From Saururus chinensis (Eukaryota; Streptophyta; Magnoliopsida; Piperales; Saururaceae): 64,000 nucleotides of DNA. Where the stretch lies: positions 6,567,001-6,631,000 of the forward strand of contig CP141148.1 of NCBI GenBank assembly GCA_035235625.1. The letters are read 5' to 3'. A model generated the notes under the pieces. The model made no database searches. It worked only from the letters and a program-made list of their open reading frames with translations, and had not been told where the DNA came from. The position numbers and the translations under genes were made by a program. Of the stretch, positions 1 to 10,439 are shown piece after piece; the stretch's first letter is position 1, and every line of letters begins with the position of its first letter.

Positions 1-154
1 AATATTGATTCAAGAAACTGCAAGTGCACACACTTGAGAAATCAATTTTTATGGTCTCACAATGAAATTAACAAAGGAGTCTCTAAAATGACTTTGAGCA
101 AATTGAAACAAAGAGCAGGTACAACGTGGATTGGAATGAGTTAAACCTTTGTAA
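1..154. other. Flanking AT-rich DNA, no feature
   Basis: Short flank to the left of the Stowaway-like element. I see no coding pattern, RNA gene or repeat boundary here other than the TA target dinucleotide that follows. Confidence 0.5.
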
Positions 155-339
155 TACTCCCTTCGTCCTATATTAATAGCTCCAATAGAAAAAAAAATGG
201 TGTTCCATATTAGTTGCTCCTTTTGGTTCAATTTTAGTTGTTACACAGGTCTATCATGCTTCTCATACAATTTATTTTTTACTTCACTCCACAAACAGGA
301 GAAGCCAATTGTCATCCTCCATATATATTAATTGCTCTG

Positions 340-968
340 GTCCACCTGTCTACCACAACACCACCTCTCCTCCCACCACCATCCCCATCTCCGTTAGCCC
401 ATACCTTATGTTGTAGTCGTACACCCTTTGCCACATCTTGAACAGCGTGCACCACAACCCTCCATTCCCCTCATGTAGTTGAACGGCTCCCTGGGGATGT
501 CCCCTTCATGATGGTCGTACCCGCTGTCATGGCCGACAAACCCACCATGGTTGCAGTCTAGTAGTAGAAGACCGACGATGAGACGATGACTAGATAACCC
601 GCCTCCACAACCAACTTTGTATTATTCGGGCTGTTTTTCCATGTTTGCAGGATTACTGACTCCACCGGCAATGCGGCCAGGCTGATGCTCAAGACTAAGT
701 CCAGTAGCACGTCCTCCCAATACATGACGGTCCGGTTTAGCGATTCAATGAAGGGCTGAGTCGAGTTGATGAAGACCTCAAACAGCTGACTCACGGTCCC
801 AACGTTGGAGAGGAAGTTCTGGATAGCTGGGACCAACTTCCAACACCCTAGGGCCACCTCGTGGCGCTAGGATGGTAGAAGGACTCCGGGAATAGCCTGA
901 CCACATCGTGGATGATGTTGCGGACTACCTCATAGGTCTTCGGGTTGAGCAGAACATCATTTCATGGA
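340..968 (-). pseudogene. GH20 beta-N-acetylhexosaminidase fragment (HEXO type)
   Basis: Glycoside hydrolase family 20 enzymes remove terminal N-acetylglucosamine or N-acetylgalactosamine from glycans, in plants in the vacuole, membrane or apoplast. On the minus strand I read, in protein order, [20 protein letters not shown], then EVALGCWK, then [91 protein letters not shown] and GGEVVLW. These match the catalytic-barrel half of plant HEXO proteins. There is a frameshift just before EVALGCWK that destroys the Asp-Glu catalytic pair region, a stop after FYY, a further frameshift after the HDSGYD segment, and a TAG after VVLW. It is dead, lacks the N-terminal domain, and lies inside the Stowaway-like element. 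Identification is by recall of the family. Confidence 0.82.
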
Positions 969-981
969 CAACGATATTATG

Positions 982-3900
982 TGTCACGCCCCGGTGATGC
1001 CCGACCCGAGCCGAACCCGGTCCAGGGGCCGGTCAAACGCGCGGGGGCGACGAAGTGAAAATTTAGAAAAATGATCTAGCGGAAGACTTAATCCCTAACC
1101 ACGGGCGATTAACAGAAACACGGAGTGCACACAATCCTTTGAGCAAGAGTAAATAAAAAGGGAGAAAATGTGTTGCTTATCACAAAGTAAACAACAATCT
1201 CAAACCCACAAACTTAGTTAAGTAAAGCCCACACCGGCTCAAAATAAGTCATAAGCATCACAACTGCCTAATATGACATAAATCCAAACAAGAACCCTAC
1301 ACAAAGGTTCGAACATAAAGCATGAAATAAACGCAGGTAAGTCACGCAACGATCTCCATCATCACACCCAAGCTACCTCTGACCTTTCTTCATAGAGGCA
1401 ATCCTGTCCGTCTGCGTGTCACACCACGCAGCCCCAAATCCAAACACAAAAGAGGGGTGAGTTTTAACACTCAGCAATGGTTTTAAATATCACTGTCAAC
1501 GTAGAAAATACGATAGCTTAGAAATGAGATCATTTCAGATCAAAGATTTACATGGTGCATCACTTTCTGATCACACATTCATATCACTTAACACTGCATC
1601 ATAATGCATAATTCAACCTGCATGGATGTATCTCTAGCATACATATTCCCACATGCATTCACATCATAACCAATCCCGCATGGATGTATCTCTAACATAC
1701 ATATTCCACATGCATAACATCAAAATCAACATGCATGGATGTATCTCTAACATACATATTCCACATGCATAACATCAACACTAACATGCATGGATGTATC
1801 TCTAACATACATATTTCACATGCATAACATCAACACCAACATGCATGGATGTATCTCTAACATACATATTCCACATGCATAACATCAACACCAACATGCA
1901 TGGATGTATCTCTAACATACATATTCCACATGCATAACATCAAATCAACATGCATGGATGTATCTCTAGCATACATATTCCACATGCATAGTATCAAATC
2001 AAACTCCATCAAGGAGTAACCACACAATAATGTCACACAGACGGGAGCATAGACAAGGCCACAAAGGCGTGTCATGGTCCAAAATTCTACACAAGAATTC
2101 AAGAAAGATCGGGGTTGTCAATCCCTAATACTGCTCGCCCTGGACGATCCTGGCCAAGGATGTCCCATTCTCACACAGAGAATCTAGAGCAGGGGTGTTC
2201 GCCCAGGGACATCTCCTGCGGAGGGAAGAGCCCGAGTTCTCACACAGAGAACCCTAGAACACGTGGTAGCGGGGTGCACACGGCATACCACACTGGATTC
2301 TCAGGGTCCAGATGACACACATAATAATATTCTCACATATCCGCAAGACAAGTACACAACTCGTCCCCACATCATACCATTAAACAAGACTCAACCCGGG
2401 GAGTGCACTCATTCCACACAGGAACTTCAAATCAAAATATGTCCTTTCGGACCAATCAACTTGCGATTAATCCACGACCGATAAACCCGGCACACAATTC
2501 CATCACATTGTATCCAATCGGTCAAATTCGATTAATCACGATGAAGCCTCAATTGAAAATCCATTTTCATGATGCGTGCAGCATGGTACATGCGTGGGCA
2601 AAGCATACATGAATCCTAATCATGATAAGTGTTCTCACCAACCCCTAATGCATCATTCATAATCACGATATTAAGCTTCAACATCATCATTTAACCCCCA
2701 CATGTGTGTGTAACTAGTAGAAGCCTTTCACATAATGCATATCAACATGCTTGAAAATCAACTCACTACCACACTACACATGTGGATTTCTATCTAAACA
2801 TGAATTCCAGTGGAAATCATAGTAGAAGAATCGTTGAAATCATAGCTAGATTCAAAACTCAACCACAAAGGCTAAACGCATATAACATCACTCATTTCAT
2901 CATTGAGTCATGGCATTCACCAACATTCACACACCATTAATCACAATCTATCATGACAAATTAGTCCAACAATGAGTGTAGTCCTACTGAAAATATATGC
3001 TTAATCAAAGGGAACAACCATTCATAATTTCAAGATAACGATTCCAACATCATGCCACAAAGCATGTCATTCCACCATCTCTAAGCATATATCTCAACTC
3101 CATAAACTCAATAGCATGCATTTTCAGTAGCCTAACATAGCTTAAAACACTCCACATTCATATAAAATTGACAAGCTAAAGTGGAATCATCAAAATAGGC
3201 ATCATACACACAACATACAATTTTCTGTGTAGCCGATCGATCACCCTTCAGACCGTTCGATCGGTTACACGCAAAAATTTGAAATTTTCAGTTCAGCCGA
3301 TCGATCGCCCTGCAAGGCCGATCGATCGCCAACATGGCAGAACAGTCATCTTCTTCCTTTCGCAAAATCAAACCGAAACACCATAGATAACACTTCAAAT
3401 CCACATCTAACACCCTAATCATCATCAAAAGTCCTCCTTGACTTCCAGAATATCAAACCAAACCATAATAATGCAAAACCCTAAGAAATCAGGATTAAAT
3501 AATTCCATTTTCTAATCTTACCATTAACACACTAAATCAAGCAAACCATTTCGAAATAAGCCAAAAATGAAGAGTTTTACCATGGATAAACAGAGATTTT
3601 GAAGACCCATTACCTCAGCACTTGATTAAGCTCGGATTGAAGAGTCACCCTTCTTGAAATACTTGAAAACACAATGAGTTTGAATTAAACTTTAATGGAA
3701 ATCGATTTACTCAAGAAATCCCTAATTAAACCTTAGATCTAGGGCTTGTTGGTAGTAAAAATCGAATTTTGAATGTTAGGGTTTGTAGTAAAACACAAAT
3801 CAGTAGCTTTTGATGGTAAAAAATGAATTAAACTAAGGGGAAAATGGTAGATTTGGAAGAAATTAAGAGAAAAGCCATGGATTAGTGCTTAATTAGAGCA

Positions 3901-4430
3901 AGCTTACCTTAATCGGCTTCTAATTCGGGCCTAAGTGGGGATTAGGCCAGCCTTCCTTCCTTAGCCTATTTCCAAAAATGGAAATGACTCAGGTTTGCCC
4001 TTTTATAGTAAAGGTTGAGGTAGGCATAGGTAAGTTTTGGGGTGTAAATACGAAAAGTAGGCTAAAAGTGGATATTTTACAAATTTAAGCATAATTTAAG
4101 CCTAATAAAATTCTAAAAATTTTTGTGGGACCTTAAGTATATGTCTAGGTTCATTTGACACAAAAATAAAATTTTTGACGGTGGGGCCCACAGGGGTCCC
4201 GCCAAAACCCTAATTTTTGGGAAAATAGTGAAAATTCCAAAAAATCTCAAAAATTCACATTTGGTTTAAAATCACTTAAAACAACAAATGTTGAAGTTAA
4301 TTTTGGTTAAAACCATCACAAACTCTATTTATTTCATGAAATCACCAAATAAGATTAGAAAATGCGTAAATCTCACGATAACCCATAATTAAAGAAAACC
4401 AAAACCGGTTTAAAGATGAGGGTCCTTACA
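982..4430 (-). mobile_element. Solo LTR A (large, probably Ty3/gypsy)
   Basis: Boundaries are TGTCACGCCCCGG at 982 and GGGTCCTTACA ending at 4430, flanked by the 5-bp duplication TTATG (977-981 and 4431-4435). On the minus strand it begins TGTAAGGACCC and ends GCGTGACA, the TG...CA format. A TATAAAA box lies on the minus strand at 4001-4007, so the element points left. No gag-pol sequence or second LTR is present, so this is a solo LTR of 3449 bp. It is the inverted near-twin of LTR B (20815-24147). Inside are seven 56-bp tandem repeats (1615-2000) and a cluster of GATCGATC motifs (3230-3335). The gypsy assignment is inferred from size and terminal motifs. Confidence 0.92.
1615..2000 (-). repeat. 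About 56-bp tandem repeat, seven copies, in LTR A
   Basis: The unit contains GCATGGATGTATCTCTAACA followed by TACATATTCCACATGCATAA. About seven head-to-tail copies are visible. LTR B carries only four of the same unit (23300-23520), so copy number changed after or between insertions. Confidence 0.9.
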
Positions 4431-4435
4431 TTATG

Positions 4436-4750
4436 GATGTCACCCACGGCCTGGGAGACTACGAGGTCATCTTCCTGTCCGCGTTGGTGGGCATGGACAG
4501 CCAAGCACATGGCCCCTGGGAAGTTCAGCTTCAGGCCCTGCATCATCTTTACCTCCACCTGCATGGTGCTTTCCCTCTCACTTCACCTCCCCAAATCGAC
4601 CAGATGGTGCCAAGGAGTACAGGGACACAAAGGAGCTCGAACTATTGTAAAATGTAGATAATCTTATAAGTATATGACAATATAAGTTTTTATTACGTTG
4701 TATGTTACGTGGAACTTATTATCTAATAAAAATGACAAAAAAATAGATAT
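4436..4750. other. GC-rich then AT-rich interior of the Stowaway-like element
   Basis: The first part, up to about 4630, is GC-rich and open in more than one frame. It is probably more captured sequence, but I could not match it to a hexosaminidase exon or to any other family. The rest is AT-rich terminal sequence of the element. Confidence 0.4.
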
Positions 4751-4779
4751 GGAGCTATTAATATAGGACGAAGGGAATA

Positions 4780-6519
4780 GTAAAGTTAAACATATGTTTA
4801 TCATTGAAAGTAATAATCTTAACTCTTAACTATAAATAAACTCTTATCTTATTTGCTAATTACGAGAAGTTTAAAAGCTGTGAGTTGGATAAACAAAGAA
4901 ATGAAAGGATACCAATTTACATAATTGATAAAAACAACATGTACAGTCGGAACTCACCTTGAAAAAGACTATTGATTCAACAAGTCACAACTCCACACCT
5001 GAAATTTGTCTAAATGTAGTGTACTGCTCTTGAAAGCAGCCTCTAGTAAAGGCACATATCAAATCCAAACTAACGAAAGGGGGAAGGTCCAGGTTCCACA
5101 TTGCAACAAAATAAATTGTAGCAAAATCCGTTGATAATAGAAAGCTAGAAGTAATCACTTATCTGTGGATGAATACTTATCGCAAAAATTGCCTATCATA
5201 AAGTGCTAGACATTTTAATAACAACTAAAAGATAATGGAAATGACAATACTAATTTTGGTAGGAGAATAAGAACCAAATAATTATATGTCATCCCTTTGT
5301 TTAATATTGAATATACAACACTAAAAATGCTGATCAAGTTTATTAAAGGAAATAACATCCCACGACCATTAAAATCCCTACAGTCAAATTAGCAATAATT
5401 AACGTATTAGAACTAATATTCATATCAGTCAACTATTGAAATAAAATTCTATATATTTCATTTGACCATCACGTAGTTTATCCAATTACAGAAATAACTT
5501 AAAGAGGTTCTATTTAAATTGCTTTATTAGTCAGCGACACACTACACTTGACGTAAATAAGACTACATCCATATTTCATTATGAAGCTGAAAATGGAAAC
5601 ACATCTTAACATAAATAGTCCTTACTATATTTATTGTCTACATTAACAAAATTAAACAAAATAAATATGACGTAGTAATCTATGACAAAGCACTCCGAAT
5701 AAAACAATTAGATTACATGAACCAATCAAATGAGTGATTTAGAATAGTAATTGGATTCGATGTTACTTAAGAAATATATCTTTTCAATTTTAAAATGAGA
5801 AAACCATAATGGAACCTAAATAATTATATGTTTATATTCAAATTTAATCTATGACTAAGCACTTTCTATAATCAACAAACGTAAAGCTAAATTTCTTGAC
5901 AAAAAATTGGTTCAAATCAACCTCCTAAATATAATATATAATTTATATCACTATAAATGGGATATATTTATTGGTCAATTAGATAGGTTCTCTTGGAATT
6001 TGGTTACTAACGACTTGTGAGCATTTAGAACATAGTTTAAAATAAATTCATTATTGATAGAGATTTAAATATAATTATTGTGACCATTAATCTAAGATAC
6101 TCATTTGCAGCCCTAATTCAGTGCATGATTTTTTTTTAAAAAAACCAACCGATTTACTAAATGTAAAGATTGTGCTCTTATAGTTTTTTTAAAAAGGCAC
6201 TATTCTTTGTTAATAAAATAACTAATAGTTCCATATTGCCAAAAACCTTATCATTTTTGTCATAGGAGTACCCTCAAACTCTATTGATCTTTTATTCGCA
6301 ATCCCAATTAAAAGGGTATGACATTTTGTAAGATTCAAGGCTCTTTTGGGTGAGCCACAATTTTCCCAAACATACCATTTTTAACAACACGAAATATTTA
6401 AAAAATTAAAATCATATTTCCAAAAATAATATATAGACTGAACACAAAGAAAATGAGGGACCAAGCGTTGGGTGCTCGCATAAACTTTAGGTATTGCTTT
6501 AGGAAATATTTCGATATCA
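4780..6519. other. AT-rich intergenic DNA
   Basis: About 1.7 kb of AT-rich sequence with no long reading frame, paired termini or tandem structure that I can see. Confidence 0.5.
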
Positions 6520-7052
6520 AAGATGGTTCATATTGTGACCCATCTAGGAATAACATTCTATAGTATTAATGTGGAATTACAACACGTTAAAAATATAGTT
6601 GAAAGAGTACTGCCACAACTGCTAGTGACCAAGACCATTTTCATAACCAGACCATATACCATCATGTTGATTGTACATATTTATTATAACAAGTACCCCT
6701 TATAGCCCGTATGCTGACGATTGTCCATATTGTGACCCATCTAGGAATAACATAGTATAGTATTAAATGTGGAATTATGACACATTACCGCTAGTTACCA
6801 AGACCATTCTCATAACCCGACCATCTACCATCATGTTGACTATACATGTTTATTACAACAAGTACCCCTTATAGCCCGTGTGCTGACGATGGTCCAAGAC
6901 CCATCTAGGGATAACATAGTATAGTATTAAATGTGGAATTACGATACGTTACTGCTAGTTACCAGGACCATTCTCATAACCAGACCATCTACCATCATGT
7001 TGACTGTACATGTTTATTACAACAAGTACCCCTTATAGACCGTATGCTGACT
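6520..7052. repeat. Three-copy tandem repeat, unit 160-200 bp
   Basis: Each unit contains GACCCATCTAGGRATAACAT, then a segment with CTAGTTACCARGACCATTCT, then CATCATGTTGACTRTACATG and AACAAGTACCCCTTATAG. Copies begin near 6522, 6719 and 6888. The first has about 35 extra bases. No protein or RNA role can be seen. Confidence 0.85.
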
Positions 7053-7544
7053 GTTTAGGAATGCAACAAGTACCCCTTCCAGTCTAGAAAAAATGAATGT
7101 CAACTATAGAATTTGTTACATTCACCTTAAACATTTTAATGATGGCTCTCTTAGCACCCTTTTCTTCCTCTAAAATATTAAAATCTTGCAAGACTCGTTG
7201 ATCTTGCATATTATGACAAATTCAACAACATTATTGGTATGTGTGATATACCTATGAAAATGAATTTATCACTCTTTACTTTGTTTAACATCCATCGAAT
7301 ATAATCCTTGTTATAGTCAGATCGACCATAACCCAATTGTAAGAACTTTGATTTATATAATGGGGATGCAATAGCAAAGAGACGTTATATTTGCCATGAG
7401 ATTTGCATGTCATGGGGCCTGAAGATCTTAGATAAGAGATGTATCACGTTCTAATAAACATGATTGTCTGAAAGAAGTAACAAGCTAAAGAATGTGTTAG
7501 ATGCAATTTGTACCTAAATATGCACATCAAGCAATCACTTTCTG
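7053..7544. other. Intergenic DNA, nothing recognised
   Basis: AT-rich sequence between the tandem repeat and the malectin exon. The kinase-domain exons expected downstream of a minus-strand LRR-malectin receptor kinase are not here. Confidence 0.45.
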
Positions 7545-7898
7545 GGACCTTTCCAGGATTGAGAATCAGCATCATCCATAACTATCTCTACAAAATGGAG
7601 TTCAACATTGTATTCTCCATTCCTTAGCCCAAAGCGGAAGTATCTTAATGATCTTGGAGAAATTTGAGCAGTTTTGTATAGTTCTGACTCCAAAGTAGCA
7701 GTAATCTGAGAATATGCTATTGCAAAATAATTCAGGCCGCTGGGTTGGAAATGTAAAATCCTGCACTGCTTACTGCCTATTGATGTTTTGTGCTCACATC
7801 TACTGAAGCAGGTCCTAAAATATCAGTGTCATCATAGAAAATAATGCCTGAAGCTGATATCTGCTTTGTGCCACCATAGTTTACTGAGAATGAAGAGT
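7545..7898 (-). pseudogene. Malectin-domain exon of an LRR receptor-like kinase, decayed
   Basis: Malectin domains form the extracellular carbohydrate-binding-like module of plant LRR-VIII receptor kinases. On the minus strand a 3' splice site (TTTTATTGTAG) precedes 7898. The reading then gives SFSVNYGGTKQISASGIIFY, DDTDILGPASVDVSTKHQ, a stop where Trp is normal, AVSSAGFYISN, and after a frame change SELYKTAQISPRSLRYFRFG, LRNGEYNVELHFVEIV and SQSWKG. These follow the family order, including the NCGG-like start (here NYGG) and the hydrophobic FAEI-like strand. The downstream FDIYIQG motif and kinase domain are missing. It belongs with the LRR exon at 9140-9204. Confidence 0.78.
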
Positions 7899-8959
7899 CT
7901 ACAATAAAAATAATCAGCAAATATAGATTAACTTAAAGCTGATGCAATATCTTGATCTAAAAATGAATGTAATAAATAAATATAGGAAATCATAAATATT
8001 GATTACAGGTTGAGGGTTTGTTGATGCATGAAGAATCCTTTTCGATGTAACTGAGTGTACTTAAAGCTTTCTTGAAGTATTCAAATTCATCATTCAAGAA
8101 GAAATTACATTATAACTAATAAATTGAGCAAGACATGGTTAAAGAAAGGGTCTGAAACATGATTACACTATTTCTTAGAAGTGTACATTGAGAAAATTAG
8201 AAATTTCTATAAACCGCTACTTCCTTCTATTTTCCTTCACAATCCATCTAAGCTTCCACAACTACATTCCAGTATACATATCTAATCAGCATGGTGAAGC
8301 AACATTTAAAGCACATTTTCTAAACTAGTAAAATGTTTACTTATGAATCTTATTCATCACCAAATTAAAAAGAAAAGCCTCCTAGTTCTCAACCTTTGTT
8401 TCAGGAATATCTTTAGAGTTCTATTAAGCTATTTTTAGTTTTCCAGGCTCCACTTCTTTAGATTTGGCCGTTTTAAGTGTCATATGCAATAGTTTAGGAC
8501 TCTATGTTTTTTAATGGAAATTGAAATGCCACCAAAAGACTTTTAGGGAATAATTCTAAAAAATTATATTGTAAGATTGACTACTGATCAATTCTTGCAT
8601 AAGATAATTTTTGAAATTACATGAGTCGAGGAATGGTGAAGTGACAAATCCTTTGCAGTGTTATAGGTAAATAAAATAATGAAGTATTTAACCTTTGCCA
8701 GTCAACCTTCGTTCACTGAAAAAGGTAAATTTTCTTTTTAAAAGCAATAATGAATTTCTAGTATATTCTTCGTTTCTAAGTACTTTTGAAAGTATGATAT
8801 CAACGAAATATTCTTGTAGATCACACACCTATCATATAAGCCATTTGCATCAATAAACATTCCTACAACATTTCTATCAAGGAAATTTGCTTAGAAGTTG
8901 CTTGACACAGGGCAACTTGATGTATATATGCACCAAACCAATTAACAAAAGGTAACTCA

Positions 8960-9204
8960 GCTCACATTGCTAATTCAATTTGTCATAATGTAGAGGTAAC
9001 TGGCCAAATATCCCATTGAAGGAGACATTCCTAAAAAGAAGAACCACTGAAGGTGAAATTCAAGATCAACGATGGATTATTTGGAAATTAGTAACATGAT
9101 TTATTAACTTTGATTCAAAATGTTTAAAAAGTTATAACAAGACAAGACTTGGATTTATGATATTTACAGAAAGTTCACCACTTAGTTTATTATTCCCAAG
9201 GTAT
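8960..9204 (-). pseudogene. LRR exon remnants of the same receptor-like kinase
   Basis: Just after a GTTTCAG splice acceptor at 9205-9211 the minus strand encodes YLGNNKLSGELSVNIINP, a typical leucine-rich-repeat segment, followed by a PSLILNFTFS-like piece near 9060. A second LRR-like stretch, VSFNGIFGQLP, lies near 9000. Order and strand fit upstream LRR exons feeding into the malectin exon at 7545-7898. The reading frame does not continue, there is no signal peptide exon, and the segment is surrounded by AT-rich DNA. The call rests on pattern recognition of the LRR consensus. Confidence 0.6.
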
Positions 9205-9932
9205 CTGAAACATTTATTGAATTTATATCAAGATGAAGAAAGTGCCAAAAAGATTTTCTATGCATAGCATACACTGACAATATATTGTAGAAGAAAAATA
9301 AACTTGCATTGATGATCAAATTGCAAGCAATCACTCCTACTCTAAGAACTCACAAATAAAGCACAACTCATTTGGAGCATATTAGCTATAGTGTTAAGTC
9401 AAGTATCCAATATTGTAACTCACAAAAATGCTAGTGACTAAAAATTTTGGAATTACTGGGGGATTTGACGAGTTAGCTTGTTGAAACTCAAGTCGCGCTA
9501 GCACAAATAGAACATAACTTTATTAAAACTGATTATAGGAGAACGGAAAATATAATAAGAGAGCAGTTCTAGATTTGATACTTATGCAGAATATTCACAA
9601 TAAAATACCATTTGGAAAGTTAAATTGCATGTGATGGTTTAGTTAGATTCATAGCTCCTGTAAGCCAGGATCAGGCACACCAATCAAAGAACATTTCCCA
9701 TTCTAAGCAGAAACATGTATGTTGCCTCACTGGTCGCATAAAATTCTCTCTCTTTGACAATGCCAAAACACACTTAGTTGAAATGTGTGAGTGCGTAAGT
9801 TCGTCCACTTCTTTTCAATCCTTTCGTGCACACGACAATGCAAATGGGAAAAAGCACAATAAAGTGGCCTGAATCAAGAAGAAGGAAGTTCATAGAATAC
9901 AAATGAATTGCCAAACATATGCAAAAGCTTAC

Positions 9933-10013
9933 TCTAATCGAAGAAGCTCTGGCAGCGTGAATTTGCTTCTTAAGCTGATTAATCTTAGAAGTTAAACCCA
10001 CAAGAGCCGCATA
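9933..10013 (-). pseudogene. Isolated 81-bp exon of unknown gene
   Basis: The minus strand shows a polypyrimidine acceptor (TTCTTTATTGCAG), an 81-bp open segment and a donor (GTAAGC). It encodes 27 residues beginning YAALVGLTSKINQLKKQIHA and continuing ARASSIR, an amphipathic, Lys/Arg-rich helix. It is an in-phase exon with clean borders, but I do not recognise the family. It lies downstream of the GT31 fragment and upstream of the LRR fragment on the same strand. Confidence 0.4.
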
Positions 10014-10439
10014 CTGCAATAAAGAAATTTGAAGGCAAACTAAAAACACTATTAATCAAACATATAGTAGAGAAAGATAACACATCCAACATCAAGAAGA
10101 AATTCAGCTCCGAATTTGGAAAGTAGTTTTTATCTGATTAAATATTAACTATACACAATAATACAAAAATAGATAATTGGAAGCTCAATCAAGAAATATA
10201 GAATCCAACAGAGCTACAAAAGGATTGCGTGAGAACTTGTAATCAAATTAGTAATGGCAACACAGTCCAATTTTTGGCCCCAAAAATGAATAAGCAAACA
10301 TCGGGACAAATGGATATGACGAACGAATATTTGTAACCAAGCCCGTTTGAACTAAACGAGTAAAGTGTAGTCGAACCAAGTCCGACTGAGGAGCAAGTCA
10401 AACCTTGGGGGGTTTAGCAGCGGAATCGGAAAATTTAAT

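Larger units (their letters stand above)
155..4779. mobile_element. Stowaway-like Tc1/mariner element carrying a captured gene fragment
   Basis: The left end reads TA then CTCCCTTCGTCCTATATTAA and runs on to AGCTCC. The right end (4751-4779) is its inverse with one terminal mismatch, GGAGCTATTAATATAGGACG followed by AAGGGAATA. Both ends are bounded by a TA, the target duplication of the Tc1/mariner superfamily, and CTCCCTYCGTCC is the classic plant Stowaway terminus. After removing the LTR insertion (982-4430 plus 5 bp) the element is about 1.17 kb. It has no recognisable transposase, so it was non-autonomous. Its interior is GC-rich and contains a broken beta-hexosaminidase sequence, which is unusual for this superfamily. 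Two separate elements facing outward would be an alternative, but the inverted, matching ends favour one. Confidence 0.78.

Noticed and set aside
1300-1330. GGTTCGAAC resembling a tRNA B box
   Set aside because: No A box at the right distance and no cloverleaf can be formed; it lies inside LTR A.
1857-2102. 81-codon minus-strand frame with repeated CMWNMY and RDTSMHV words
   Set aside because: It is the translation of the 56-bp tandem repeat in LTR A; the equivalent frame in LTR B differs in repeat number.
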